A DNA stretch of 64,000 bases from Lachnospiraceae bacterium (GCA_022794035.1 JAAWDX010000004.1:62001-126000), one strand, 5' to 3'; numbered from the stretch's first letter, positions 28,940 through 38,001 are shown. The notes: generated from the sequence alone by a model not told the origin. Translations and numbers: made by a program.

Positions 28940-29659
28940 CTATTGCTCTTCTCTTTGTGTATTTTCGTGTTCTTTAAAAGAATAATACCGTCCATCTCCC
29001 AAAATGATATGATCAATCATTGGAATTTCTAATAATTTTGACGCTTGTCTAAGACGATCCGTTAAAACAATATCATTTAAACTAGGAAGCGGATTGCCGC
29101 TTGGATGATTATGGAGCAAAACAAATGCATAAGCGCCTTGCTCCCAAGCCGCTAAAAAAATGCTTCTTGGACTTAGAAGGGATCGCGTCATAGTTCCCAC
29201 TGAAAGATTTTGATCTCCCAACAGCTCCATTTTGGAGTTAAAATATATCGCTTTGATGACTTCCTGCGTTAGATAGCGCATTTCTTCCATATATAAATCA
29301 GCGATTGACTTGGGAGTATCCAAAATGATTCTCTCTAATGCCCTCTGCTTACTTAACCGTCTGGAAAGCTCTGCTAAAGCACGGATTTGGATGGCTTTAA
29401 CCCGTCCGATTCCTTTATACTGCTGTAGTTTTCGCAGTGATTGATGACAAAGAGCTGTCAAAGGTTCTCTTCCCTGCGCCGGCACAGAAGCAAGCAATCG
29501 CGTTGCAAGATCCACAGCCCTTTCACCATTTGAACCAGTTTTTAATACAATGGCTAAAAGCTGTGCATCCGTAAGGGATTCTTCGCCTTTAGCTTCTAAA
29601 AGCTCATATGGCTGTTCTGAATACGGCAGCTCCTTCATTGTCATATTTTTTATTTGCAT
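28940..29659 (-). CDS. radC: RadC/MPN (JAMM) domain protein
   Basis: 239 residues. N-terminal helix-hairpin-helix region (LLAIVLKTG; LQQYKGIGRVKAIQI) and a C-terminal JAB1/MPN domain with the metal site HNHPSGNPLPSLND. The true function of the family is unsettled. AAGGG lies 8 bases before ATG 29659. Clostridial genomes often place radC immediately before mreB, as here. Confidence 0.93.
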   Translation of the reverse strand: MQIKNMTMKELPYSEQPYELLEAKGEESLTDAQLLAIVLKTGSNGERAVDLATRLLASVPAQGREPLTALCHQSLRKLQQYKGIGRVKAIQIRALAELSRRLSKQRALERIILDTPKSIADLYMEEMRYLTQEVIKAIYFNSKMELLGDQNLSVGTMTRSLLSPRSIFLAAWEQGAYAFVLLHNHPSGNPLPSLNDIVLTDRLRQASKLLEIPMIDHIILGDGRYYSFKEHENTQREEQ

Positions 29660-29775
29660 ATAAAGCCCTTCTGATCAATTGATCTTCTGATGGCTTATTT
29701 TGCAGCAGGGGTGAAAAGTGAAATTCTTTCTCTATATCCTATAATTTCCGAAAAATGAAATCTTATACAATCCGT

Positions 29776-30030
29776 TTATATTTTTCTATAAATAAGAATG
29801 GAAATAAAAATTCCAATGATAGACGCTAAATTAATACTGAATTGAAAGCCAAATGTGAGTTGAATCACACTCAAATTTAAGGTAACTGTTTCAAGCCCAA
29901 ATGACTTTCCATATGCAAGCCAATAGAAAAAATCATATTGTCCCAGCCAGTTTCCCAAAAATCCGCCTAAAACAATTCCTGCAAAAATAAATAAAAATAA
30001 CGTGAGCGTACTTTTTCCTTTTACTGACAT
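29776..30030 (-). CDS. DUF4321 membrane protein
   Basis: 84 residues: two hydrophobic segments (about 7-28 and 62-82) with the conserved GIVLGGFLGNWLGQY and LNLSVIQLTFGFQFSINLASIIGI. DUF4321 proteins are a clostridial family of unknown function found next to radC/mre. Minus-strand TATACA-N17-TAAAAT in the gap upstream may be the operon's promoter. Confidence 0.8.
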   Translation of the reverse strand: MSVKGKSTLTLFLFIFAGIVLGGFLGNWLGQYDFFYWLAYGKSFGLETVTLNLSVIQLTFGFQFSINLASIIGIFISILIYRKI

Positions 30031-30173
30031 GCTTTCCTCCTATAAGTCACTAACCCATGTAAGATATTTTACCATGATTTTCAGGGTTTGTATACCGATA
30101 TAAAAAAATTTACATTTTATCTGTTTAACCAATTTATGCTACTATAAACATACATACGCCACTGTATGCAAGC

Positions 30174-30206
30174 ACCCGCTGAAAAGTTAATAACTTCTCA
30201 GCGGGT
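30174..30206. terminator. Stable hairpin between rnfB and DUF4321
   Basis: ACCCGCTGA-A-AAGTT (30174-30188) pairs with AACTT-C-TCAGCGGGT (30192-30206) with one internal mismatch. For rnfB, on the minus strand, the T tract is poor; a T-rich stretch follows on the plus strand, where no gene ends. It may still end rnf transcripts. Confidence 0.5.
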
Positions 30207-30229
30207 ATTTGTTTCTTTTAATATGCATT

Positions 30230-31027
30230 TTATTCCGCTAAATGGATAATCTTAACCGGACATTTTTCTGCGCAGGCATGACATCCTGTACACAGAGAAG
30301 CATCTATCTGCGGCAGCCCATTTTCCATTTTTATTGCGCCGGCTTCACAAGCCCTCATACAAAGCCCGCATCCAATACAGCCAACCTGACATACCTCTTT
30401 TACCTCTTTTCCTCGTTCAGGATTAGAACAAGAAGGTCTAACCGATAATGAAGCAGGAACCATAGAAATCAAATTTTTAGGACATGCTTTTATACAGCTG
30501 CCACAAGCCTTGCACTTTTTCTCATCAACCTTCGCTACGCCGTTTACAATCTGAATGGCATCAAAGGAGCAAACTGCAAGACAGCTGCCAAAGCCTAAAC
30601 AACCATATGCACACAGCTTTGGCCCTCCTCCCGGTATCATAGCGGCCTCATTACAGCTGTGAATGCCATGATACTGGTATCGGTCGCCGGCAACATCCTT
30701 ATTTCCGCTGCAGCGTATGTAGGCTACCATACGATCTCCTGTTTCTGCTGCAACACCCATAATTTTTCCCATCGCCTCTGCCGTCTTAGCGCCTCCAACC
30801 GGACATTTTCCTACAGCCGCTTCTCCTGCTGCTACAGCCTTCGCATAGGCATCACATCCGGCATACCCACAGGCCCCGCAATTGGCGCCCGGGAGCGCGT
30901 CTCTCAATTCAGGAAATAGCGGATCTTGCGGTACTGCAAATTTCTTGGAAGCATATCCCAGCAGCAATCCAAAAACAATCCCCAGTATTCCAAGAATAAG
31001 TAAAGGAATCAGAACATTCCAAATCAT
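30230..31027 (-). CDS. rnfB: Rnf complex subunit RnfB
   Basis: 265 residues: one N-terminal membrane segment, then an iron-sulfur chain. Seen: GANCGACGYAGCDAYAKAV (first cluster), a Cys-rich centre CAYGCLGFGSC, and three ferredoxin-like sites CKACGSCIKACP, CIGCGLCMRACE and CTGCHACAEKCP. Takes electrons from reduced ferredoxin at the inner membrane face. Last gene of rnfCDGEAB. Confidence 0.96.
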   Translation of the reverse strand: MIWNVLIPLLILGILGIVFGLLLGYASKKFAVPQDPLFPELRDALPGANCGACGYAGCDAYAKAVAAGEAAVGKCPVGGAKTAEAMGKIMGVAAETGDRMVAYIRCSGNKDVAGDRYQYHGIHSCNEAAMIPGGGPKLCAYGCLGFGSCLAVCSFDAIQIVNGVAKVDEKKCKACGSCIKACPKNLISMVPASLSVRPSCSNPERGKEVKEVCQVGCIGCGLCMRACEAGAIKMENGLPQIDASLCTGCHACAEKCPVKIIHLAE

Positions 31028-31039
31028 AGTAAGTCCTCC

Positions 31040-31615
31040 TTAGATCAACCCTTGAAAGCCAAGGAATGCAATCGCCATTAATCCTGCAGAAATAAGTGCA
31101 ATCGGAAATCCTTCAAAACAGGAAAGAATTTTATTATGTTCCGTTCTTTCGCGGATCCCTGCAAATAATACGATACCCATCATAAATCCTAATCCGCCTG
31201 CAAATCCATTTACAACGCTTTCCAGCATATTATAGCCAGATTGCATGTTGAGCACCGCCACTCCCAACACGGCACAATTTGTCGTAATCAGGGGTAAATA
31301 TACGCCAAGTGACGAATAAAGTGCAGGACTAATTTTTTGAATAACCATTTCCACAAATTGTACCAAAGAAGCGATGACCAAAATAAACGCAATTGTGTAT
31401 AAGTACTCTTTATGAAGAGGAACCAAAACTAACGTATAAACCAGATAGGAAAATGCAGAGGCCACTGTCATGACAAAAGTAACGGCAAGTCCCATGCCAA
31501 CTGCAGAATCCAGCTTTTTAGAAACGCCTAAGAAAGGACAAATGCCCATAAAGCGCGACATTACAAAATTATTTACGAAAATAGAGCTGATAAGAATGGT
31601 AATGAGTGATGCCAT
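31040..31615 (-). CDS. rnfA: Rnf complex subunit RnfA
   Basis: 191 residues, six membrane segments. Opens with ISSIFVNNFVMSRFMGICPFLGVSKK, the typical RnfA/NqrE opening; LITTNCAVLGVA carries the conserved NC that helps hold an intramembrane iron-sulfur centre. 12 bases from rnfB. Confidence 0.95.
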   Translation of the reverse strand: MASLITILISSIFVNNFVMSRFMGICPFLGVSKKLDSAVGMGLAVTFVMTVASAFSYLVYTLVLVPLHKEYLYTIAFILVIASLVQFVEMVIQKISPALYSSLGVYLPLITTNCAVLGVAVLNMQSGYNMLESVVNGFAGGLGFMMGIVLFAGIRERTEHNKILSCFEGFPIALISAGLMAIAFLGFQGLI

Positions 31616-31618
31616 TGT

Positions 31619-32233
31619 TTATTCCCCCTTTTTCTTTTCGCTTTTCTTGCGAACAGCATTAAAGACCGCAAGCAAAATTCCCAGAGCAAAAAAGGCACCC
31701 GGCGCCATAATCATGATGGCGGCTGGTTGATAGGCAGATGGCATCACCTGCAGTCCAAAAAGAGAGCCCGCACCTAAGATCTCACGTACAGCTCCTAAAA
31801 CTGTCAGCGCTACCGTAAATCCAAGCCCCATTCCTAATCCATCGAGCGCTGAATCTACAGGACCATGTTTAGAAGCATATGCTTCTGCCCGGCCTAAAAT
31901 AATGCAGTTTACAACAATCAATGGAATAAATAATCCTAAGCTCTGATACAGTGTATCATAAAAAAGTGCCTGCAACAGCAAATCAATAATGGTAACAAAA
32001 GAAGCAATTACCACAATAAAAGCAGGAATTCGAATTTTATCAGGAATCGCCTTTCGTAAAAGCGATATAACCAGATTAGCCCCGATCAAAACTACCGTTA
32101 CGGATAACCCCATACCTAAACCATTTAAGGCTGATGTTGTGGTGGCTAAGGTTGGACACATCCCGAGTACTTGGATAAAAGTAGGGTTTTCAGTGACCAA
32201 TCCGCGTTTTAAATGCTCACTTATTTTAGCCAT
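31619..32233 (-). CDS. rnfE: Rnf complex subunit RnfE
   Basis: 204 residues, six membrane segments, homologous to RnfA/NqrD. Opens with LKRGLVTENPTFIQVLGMCPTLA and contains LIVVNCIILGRAEAYA with the second NC pair. Joined to rnfA with a 3-base gap. Confidence 0.95.
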   Translation of the reverse strand: MAKISEHLKRGLVTENPTFIQVLGMCPTLATTTSALNGLGMGLSVTVVLIGANLVISLLRKAIPDKIRIPAFIVVIASFVTIIDLLLQALFYDTLYQSLGLFIPLIVVNCIILGRAEAYASKHGPVDSALDGLGMGLGFTVALTVLGAVREILGAGSLFGLQVMPSAYQPAAIMIMAPGAFFALGILLAVFNAVRKKSEKKKGE

Positions 32234-32234
32234 C

Positions 32235-32798
32235 CTACTTCTCTCCCTTCAAATATTCATTATAATAGGCAAAGGCCATGTTGACCCCAGCCGTTACACC
32301 ATTCGAGGTTTTGGTTGCCCCTGTAATAGCATCAATTTCTGTGTCAGAAGCCGCTCCTGTTTTGGTAACACTCAAATCAGCAGCCGTTGTTTTTTCTTTA
32401 TATTGCTCTAAAAATTCATCTTCTGCCGCTTTAGCACCAAGGCCCGGCGTTTCTGCATGACTAATAACCTTCACGCCTGTTACCGCTCCGTTTAGATCGA
32501 TACCAACGGCCATTTCCAAATCATCTCCGGCATATCCTTTAGTCAGAACCTTAATGGCATATCCTTTTTCTGAGCTATACACCTCTAGGATCTCTTCTTC
32601 CCATTCTTGTGCGACCTCTACAGAGGTAAGCGTCCCTGCATCCGGCAGCACCTTCTGATAAGCAGCCTGATTCACAGATTCTTTTTTATCGGCAATTAAA
32701 TCCTTTGTAGATTCATAGACGATGCCCAGCAAAAGCCCCGCTGCTGCACAAACAAATAGGAGAACAAATCCCATTTTTAAAATTGCATTTTTTTTCAT
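32235..32798 (-). CDS. rnfG: Rnf complex subunit RnfG
   Basis: 187 residues: N-terminal membrane anchor (about 8-28) and an outside FMN-binding domain. The FMN is covalently linked to Thr in IDAITGATKTSNGV, which matches the SGAT/TGAT-T attachment motif. One base from rnfE. Confidence 0.95.
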   Translation of the reverse strand: MKKNAILKMGFVLLFVCAAAGLLLGIVYESTKDLIADKKESVNQAAYQKVLPDAGTLTSVEVAQEWEEEILEVYSSEKGYAIKVLTKGYAGDDLEMAVGIDLNGAVTGVKVISHAETPGLGAKAAEDEFLEQYKEKTTAADLSVTKTGAASDTEIDAITGATKTSNGVTAGVNMAFAYYNEYLKGEK

Positions 32799-33748
32799 GC
32801 TGATTTCTCCTCCTTTTTCTTAGCAGCCTTTTTAGAAGAGGTTCCAAACACACGCGGCATCGTAAAACGATCAATTAAAGGTACGCATAAGTTCATCAAT
32901 AAAATAGAAAAAGAAACGCCCTCTGGATATCCGCCATAAAAACGAATTAAGACAGTTAACAGCCCACAGCCTACTCCCATGATCCATTTTCCAGCCTTAT
33001 TCATCGGAGAAGTTGTATAGTCAGTTGCCATAAAGAAGGCTCCCAGCATTAAGCCGCCGGTTAAAATCTGATAGATACCATCCTGTCCCAGCAAATAGGA
33101 AAGAATCAATACCGTTCCAATATAAGAAACCGGAATAATATAATCGATCACTTTGCGCAGAATTAGATAAATCCCGCCCAGCAAGATTAATACTGTCGAC
33201 GTCTCTCCCAAGCTTCCGGGAATCACGCCTAAAAAGCAGCTAAGCTTACTAGGAATCTCCCCCGCCTCGCTTTGCATCATGGCTAAAGGCGTAGCAACTG
33301 TAACGCCATCAATTTGGAACGTCACCATAGCAGAGGACCATGCTACCAATAAAAAGCAGCGGCCAGCCAGTGCAGGATTCATAAAGTTTTGGCCGATGCC
33401 GCCAAAAATCTGCTTGACAATAATAATAGCAAATGCAGAACCGACAATCGGCATCCACCACGGAACACTAGCTGGTAAATTAAATGCCAAAAGCATTCCT
33501 GTTACAATAGCACTGCAATCTGAAACCGTTACCTTTTGCTTAGTTACTTTTTGCCAGATATATTCTGAAAGTACAGCAGAGACAACAGATAGAACAATGA
33601 TAACAAGCGCTCTGATTCCAAAATATAAAGAAGAAAAAATAACGATCGGAATCATAGCAAAAATAACATCGCGCATAATAGAAGCTGTAGAGTGCGATGC
33701 TCTTTCATGGGGTGATGTAGATGTATATAAAAGCTGCTCTTCTGCCAT
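32795..33748 (-). CDS. rnfD: Rnf complex subunit RnfD
   Basis: 317 residues, about nine membrane segments. Seen: SPHERASHSTASIMRDV, FGGIGQNFMNPALAGRCFLL, and FFMATDYTTSPMNKAGK. Holds FMN and takes part in cation pumping. Ends overlap rnfG by 4 bases and abut rnfC. Confidence 0.95.
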   Translation of the reverse strand: MAEEQLLYTSTSPHERASHSTASIMRDVIFAMIPIVIFSSLYFGIRALVIIVLSVVSAVLSEYIWQKVTKQKVTVSDCSAIVTGMLLAFNLPASVPWWMPIVGSAFAIIIVKQIFGGIGQNFMNPALAGRCFLLVAWSSAMVTFQIDGVTVATPLAMMQSEAGEIPSKLSCFLGVIPGSLGETSTVLILLGGIYLILRKVIDYIIPVSYIGTVLILSYLLGQDGIYQILTGGLMLGAFFMATDYTTSPMNKAGKWIMGVGCGLLTVLIRFYGGYPEGVSFSILLMNLCVPLIDRFTMPRVFGTSSKKAAKKKEEKSA

Positions 33749-35109
33749 TAGTTTTTTCCTCCTTTCACGGCGGCTTGTCTTTTTAAATCAGCAATCGTTT
33801 TTCTTCCTAATTTACAGGTTTGCGTTAAATGTCGTTTGGCAGGACAAGCGTAGCTGCAGGATCCGCATTCAATACAATCTGTGCCATGCAGCCGTACAAA
33901 ACCATCCCAATCTCTTCTCAGCACCAGCTGATTGAGTTCATAGGGCTGCAGATGAATGGGACATGCCTCAATACATTTACCACAGCGAATACATGCACTC
34001 TCCTCCGGTAATGCAGCTTCTTCCTCTGACAATAATAAAATACAAGAAGAGGTTTTGATAACCGGAATTTCTAATGTGCTAACCGGCATCCCCATCATCG
34101 GACCACCGCAAATCATTTTAGCCGGCTTCTTAATCAAACCTCCGGCTGCATCAACGACTTCTTGAAAACTTGTGCCAATTCGTACTCGAAAATTTCCTGG
34201 GTTTTTAACACAATCTCCAGCCACTGTTACGATACGGCGCTGCAACGGACGAGCTTGCGTAACAGCTCTTGATATCGCTACTACAGTATCTACATTTAAT
34301 ACAATGCATCCTACATCGGCAGGCAGGCCTCCGGAAGGAACCTCTCGTCCCGTTACGGCATAAATCAGCTGTTTTTCGCCGCCCTGCGGATATTTGGTTT
34401 TTAATGCAACAATATCTATATCTTTTTCATCCTGAATATAGGACTGAAGTGTTTCCATCGCTTTAGGCTTGTTATTTTCAATACCAATACACGCTCTGGC
34501 CCCTGGAAATAAAGACAGCGCAATACGAAGTCCATTGACTACACGCCATGAATCCTCCAGCATAACGCGATAATCTGAAGTCAAATATGGCTCGCATTCA
34601 GAACCATTCATAATCACATATTCAATCTTTTTATCCGGTGCAGGACTTAATTTGATATGTGTTGGAAACCCGGCTCCTCCCATGCCTACAATGCCTGCCA
34701 ATTTGATTCTCTCTAAAATCTCTTCTTTTGTAAGCTCTTTATAGCTGCATGGTTTTATCTCTTTTTCTAATGTATGATACTGATGATCGTTTTCAATAAT
34801 CACGCTCAGAACCTTTGTACCGTTAGGATGCAGCACCGGCTTAACATCCTTTACTGTACCGGATACGCTGGTATATATATAAGCGCCCAGCCCCGTCGGC
34901 TCTCCAATGATCTGATCTCTAAGTACGCAGTCTCCCTTTTTTACAATAGGCCTGCAGGGAGCCCCCAGATGCTGCTGCATAGGATAGATCATATCCCCCT
35001 GAGGATCCATAAAATCCTGGATCGGCTTATCGCAGGTCTGAAGCTTTTCATCCGGCGGATGAACCCCGCCTTTAAAGGTTTTCAATATCGAAGAGAACTG
35101 ATTCTTCAC
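33748..35109 (-). CDS. rnfC: Rnf complex subunit RnfC
   Basis: 453 residues. NAD- and FMN-binding core with VGMGGAGFPTHIKLS and NGSECEPYLTSD, followed by two 4Fe-4S sites CIRCGKCIEACPIHL and CIECGSCSYACPAK. It passes electrons to NAD+. GTG start with TAGGAGG 9 bases before. First gene of the operon; promoter at 35153-35180. The complex couples ferredoxin oxidation to Na+ or H+ export; which ion is not readable here. Confidence 0.96.
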   Translation of the reverse strand: MKNQFSSILKTFKGGVHPPDEKLQTCDKPIQDFMDPQGDMIYPMQQHLGAPCRPIVKKGDCVLRDQIIGEPTGLGAYIYTSVSGTVKDVKPVLHPNGTKVLSVIIENDHQYHTLEKEIKPCSYKELTKEEILERIKLAGIVGMGGAGFPTHIKLSPAPDKKIEYVIMNGSECEPYLTSDYRVMLEDSWRVVNGLRIALSLFPGARACIGIENNKPKAMETLQSYIQDEKDIDIVALKTKYPQGGEKQLIYAVTGREVPSGGLPADVGCIVLNVDTVVAISRAVTQARPLQRRIVTVAGDCVKNPGNFRVRIGTSFQEVVDAAGGLIKKPAKMICGGPMMGMPVSTLEIPVIKTSSCILLLSEEEAALPEESACIRCGKCIEACPIHLQPYELNQLVLRRDWDGFVRLHGTDCIECGSCSYACPAKRHLTQTCKLGRKTIADLKRQAAVKGGKN

Positions 35110-35152
35110 TACGCATTTCCTCCTAAACTTTTTCCTGAAAGCTACTATTTCT

Positions 35153-35180
35153 ATTGTAACGGATATTTAAAAATTGTCAA
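35153..35180 (-). promoter_or_regulatory. rnf operon promoter
   Basis: Minus strand TTGACA (35180-35175), 16 bases, TACAAT (35158-35153). The same TTGTCA reads on the plus strand as a possible -35 for the divergent DUF378 gene. Confidence 0.7.
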
Positions 35181-35256
35181 TGACTCAATTTTTAAAATAT
35201 ATTGTATATTTTTTCACAAATGCACCATGATAATCAGTAGAAAGGAGGATATACTC

Positions 35257-35475
35257 ATGAGTTCAAAACCTTTTGATATTTTATGTCTGACTTTGACAAT
35301 TGTAGGCGCAATTGTATGGGGCTTAATCGGTTTTTTCAATTTCAACCTAGTTGACGCCCTCTTTGGTTTTTCCTGGGTTTCGCGTGTGATTTATGCCTTA
35401 GTTGGCCTCTCAGGCCTGTATTGCTTAAGCATGTATGGCAAAATCGCCGCTGCTGATGCCTACCACAGATCGTAA
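35257..35475 (+). CDS. DUF378 small membrane protein
   Basis: 72 residues, two membrane segments; FDILCLTLTIVGAIVWGLIGFF and NLVDALFG...SRVIYALVGLSGL are typical of DUF378, a family of unknown function. AAAGGAGG at 35241-35248 fixes the ATG at 35257. An open frame continues upstream to 34774 inside rnfC, but that part is only a shadow of rnfC. Confidence 0.85.
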   Translation: MSSKPFDILCLTLTIVGAIVWGLIGFFNFNLVDALFGFSWVSRVIYALVGLSGLYCLSMYGKIAAADAYHRS

Positions 35476-35480
35476 ATCCT

Positions 35481-35522
35481 ATCACGCCCAACGGCAACCA
35501 ATGCTTTGGGCGTGATATTTTT
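35481..35522 (+). terminator. Terminator after the DUF378 gene
   Basis: ATCACGCCCAA (35481-35491) pairs with TTGGGCGTGAT (35506-35516), then ATTTTTAT. Confidence 0.85.
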
Positions 35523-35541
35523 ATAAAATCTAAAAAATGAT

Positions 35542-35570
35542 TTGAAAATATGCCTTCATAATGCTATAAT
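35542..35570 (+). promoter_or_regulatory. Promoter of the small P-loop gene
   Basis: TTGAAA (35542-35547), 17 bases, TATAAT (35565-35570) with an extended TG: a strong vegetative promoter. Confidence 0.75.
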
Positions 35571-35631
35571 ATCTATAACAAATTTACAAGCCTTATATCT
35601 TTATGAAGGCACTCATTAAGGAGGAATTCTT

Positions 35632-36045
35632 ATGATTCAATTAATTGCTGGGCGTGAAGGTGCCGGAAAAACTAAAAGTTTAATTGACATGGCTAATGCT
35701 CTTGTAAAAACCAATGATGGACATATTGTGTATGTCGATGCAGACCAGAGTCAGATTTTCCGTTTGGATTACGCAATTCGGCTGGTACAGACAGCTGAAT
35801 ATCCCATGGAAACCAGCAGTGAATTTTTTGGTTTTGTTTGTGGTATCCTTTCTCAGGATTATGATATTAACACCGTTTTCATCGATGGACTGCTGAAAAA
35901 TGCCAAAATTGAGGCTACACATATGGAAGAGCTGCTCGATAAGGTAAACGATGTTGCCGACAAATACAATATTCATTTCATTATTAGTATGTGCTGCGAT
36001 GAATCACAGATTCCTGAAAAGTATCAGTCTTGCTTGTTAAAATAA
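35632..36045 (+). CDS. Small P-loop NTPase-like protein of unknown function
   Basis: 137 residues. Opens with a clear Walker A, IAGREGAGKTKSLIDMA (GxxGxGKT), followed by HIVYVDADQSQIFRL and a Walker B-like NTVFIDGLLKNA; ends IHFIISMCCDESQIPE. This is about the first half of an AAA/RecA-like fold, with no second domain. Similar clostridial proteins are sometimes labelled PilT-like, without evidence of motility. AAGGAGG precedes the ATG; it has its own promoter and terminator, so it is monocistronic. Function not known. Confidence 0.75.
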   Translation: MIQLIAGREGAGKTKSLIDMANALVKTNDGHIVYVDADQSQIFRLDYAIRLVQTAEYPMETSSEFFGFVCGILSQDYDINTVFIDGLLKNAKIEATHMEELLDKVNDVADKYNIHFIISMCCDESQIPEKYQSCLLK

Positions 36046-36060
36046 AATTCTATAAAAAAA

Positions 36061-36087
36061 AGAGAGAGTAAATTCTCTCTTTTTTTA
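36061..36087. terminator. Bidirectional terminator between the P-loop gene and rluA-type gene
   Basis: AGAGAGA (36061-36067) pairs with TCTCTCT (36074-36080), preceded by a run of A and followed by seven T. Confidence 0.8.
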
Positions 36088-37050
36088 TTGCAAAAATACT
36101 CCGTTTTCCTCCATATACTTCTTCATTGATGCTGGCAAATCAGCTTCCACCACTCTTCCTTCCATGTATTGAAGATGATCCGGACAGTCTGCAAATACCA
36201 ATCGTTTGGCAACCAGCATAGGGGCAAAGCAGTTGGCTTTTTGATTATATTTTCCATCCCCCACAATAGGATGTCCCTCATAAGCTAGCTGCGACCGAAT
36301 TTGATGACTTTTTCCCGTGAGCAGCTGCACCTCTACCAGGCTATAGCGTCCGCATTGCCGCAGCAGCTTTACATAGCTCTCGATCCTTTGATACTCCCCT
36401 TGATCCTCCTGATATGGACACAAAATGGCTTTATTATTCTTTTCATCCTTTCGCCATGTATGAATCAGCTGTGTTCTTTGCTGCCACTTTTCAGGGAGTC
36501 CCTCTACCAGCGCCCAGTAAAATTTCTGTAAAGTATGTTCCTTGAGCATTTGCGCAATCGCCTGCCCGCTTTCTACATTTTTAGCCAAAATGACAGCTCC
36601 CGATGTATTTCGGTCCAGACGATTGCAGACACCAGGCCGATAGGAAGCAGCCCCACCATGTTGCTTTACAATCATTTGTCTGCCGATCTCTGTAAGTGAT
36701 ATATCCTGCGGCTTACTTTTCTGCGACAGCAATCCTGCCGGCTTATCTAAGATCAACAGGTTTTCATCCTCATAAAGCACCGGCACAGCCGGAAAAGAAG
36801 GAGGCACTTCTTCTTCTTTTCTCTCTCGATAGCCAAAAGAGCTAAGCTGCTCATTGGTGAAAAACAATCGAACCACATCGTTCTCCTGCAGAATCATCGA
36901 TAATTCTTTAGGCTTTTTTCCATTCACCTTAATCTTGCGGCTACGCAATGCCTTAAAAAAAAGGCTGCGGGGAGCCTTAGGGAAAATCTTTTCTAAAAAG
37001 CGGGCCAACTGACGGCCCGCTTCTTGTTTTTGAATCACAAATTCAATCAT
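36085..37050 (-). CDS. RluA-family pseudouridine synthase
   Basis: 321 residues: an S4-like RNA-binding N-terminus (about 10-65; FFKALRSRKIKVNGKKP) and the catalytic domain with VCNRLDRNTSGAVILAKN carrying the catalytic Asp, then TGKSHQIRSQLAYEGHPIVGDGKYN. Closest in form to RluC/RluD; the exact rRNA site is unknown. Its ATG overlaps the end of the SPFH gene by 4 bases. Confidence 0.93.
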   Translation of the reverse strand: MIEFVIQKQEAGRQLARFLEKIFPKAPRSLFFKALRSRKIKVNGKKPKELSMILQENDVVRLFFTNEQLSSFGYRERKEEEVPPSFPAVPVLYEDENLLILDKPAGLLSQKSKPQDISLTEIGRQMIVKQHGGAASYRPGVCNRLDRNTSGAVILAKNVESGQAIAQMLKEHTLQKFYWALVEGLPEKWQQRTQLIHTWRKDEKNNKAILCPYQEDQGEYQRIESYVKLLRQCGRYSLVEVQLLTGKSHQIRSQLAYEGHPIVGDGKYNQKANCFAPMLVAKRLVFADCPDHLQYMEGRVVEADLPASMKKYMEENGVFLQ

Positions 37051-37985
37051 TTTTCAGGAATATCCATTTTCTTGGCCAGCTCCGTAGCAGAAGTAACCAA
37101 GCCAGCCAACGACTGAATCTCTGACGGAATGATAATTTTTGTCGCCTGACCATCCGCAGCTTTGGCAAATGCTTCGAGGCTTTTCAAAGAAATGACACCG
37201 GCATCCGGCGCCGCATTTTTCAGCATAGAAATACCTTCTGCCGTAGCCTGCTGCACCTTGCGGATAGCCTCTGCTTCACCCTCAGCCTCACGGATCTGCG
37301 CTTCCTTCTTAGCCTCCGCGTGCAAAATAGCCGCCTGCTTAGAAGCTTCTGCCTCCAGAATCAGAGATTCCTTTTTACCTTCCGCTACCAAAATCTGAGA
37401 CTGTTTAGTTCCCTCTGCACGCAAAATGGATTCACGCTTTTCACGCTCAGCCTTCATCTGCTTTTCCATTGCCTGCTGAATCTCTGCCGGCGGGATAATA
37501 TTTTTAACCTCAACGCGGTTTACTTTAATCCCCCATGGATCCGTAGCTTCATCCAGAATGGTGCGCATTCTTGTATTGATAATATCACGAGAGGTAAAGG
37601 TTTCATCCAGCTCCAAATCACCGATAATATTACGAAGCGTTGTCGCTGATAAGTTTGCGATAGCCATCATCGGCTTTTCTACGCCATAGGTATATGCTTT
37701 GGGATCTGTAATCTGGAAAAAGACAACCGTATCAATTTGAATCGTTGCATTATCCTCTGTGATAACCGGCTGCGGCGGGAAATCCGCCACCTGCTCCTTT
37801 AAATTGACTTTACGCGCCACCTTATCTAAGATCGGCACTTTAAAATGAAGCCCTACACCCCATGTCTGCTTATAGGCACCCAGCCTTTCAATAACATATG
37901 CATTCGCCTGTGGCACAATCCTAAAGCAGGAAGCTGCCAGCATGATAATCAAAAGAATAATAATACCGCCAATAATATATCCCAT
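37047..37985 (-). CDS. SPFH/stomatin-like membrane protein (QmcA type)
   Basis: 312 residues: N-terminal membrane segment (2-22), an SPFH/band 7 domain (VPQANAYVIERLGAYKQTW; DNATIQIDTVVFFQI), then a coiled coil rich in Ala, Glu, Lys (about 185-255). Forms large oligomers in membrane microdomains; QmcA-type proteins work with FtsH or NfeD partners. An nfeD gene sits immediately upstream, the usual pair. Confidence 0.93.
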   Translation of the reverse strand: MGYIIGGIIILLIIMLAASCFRIVPQANAYVIERLGAYKQTWGVGLHFKVPILDKVARKVNLKEQVADFPPQPVITEDNATIQIDTVVFFQITDPKAYTYGVEKPMMAIANLSATTLRNIIGDLELDETFTSRDIINTRMRTILDEATDPWGIKVNRVEVKNIIPPAEIQQAMEKQMKAEREKRESILRAEGTKQSQILVAEGKKESLILEAEASKQAAILHAEAKKEAQIREAEGEAEAIRKVQQATAEGISMLKNAAPDAGVISLKSLEAFAKAADGQATKIIIPSEIQSLAGLVTSATELAKKMDIPEK

Positions 37986-38001
37986 TTCTTTTCCTCCTCT
38001 T

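Noticed and set aside
33279..33935. 218-residue plus-strand frame across rnfD/rnfC
   Set aside because: Antisense to two certain Rnf genes; no start signals.
34774..35256. Long plus-strand frame running into the DUF378 gene
   Set aside because: It is antisense to rnfC; the DUF378 protein starts at 35257 after AAAGGAGG, and its upstream part has no family features.
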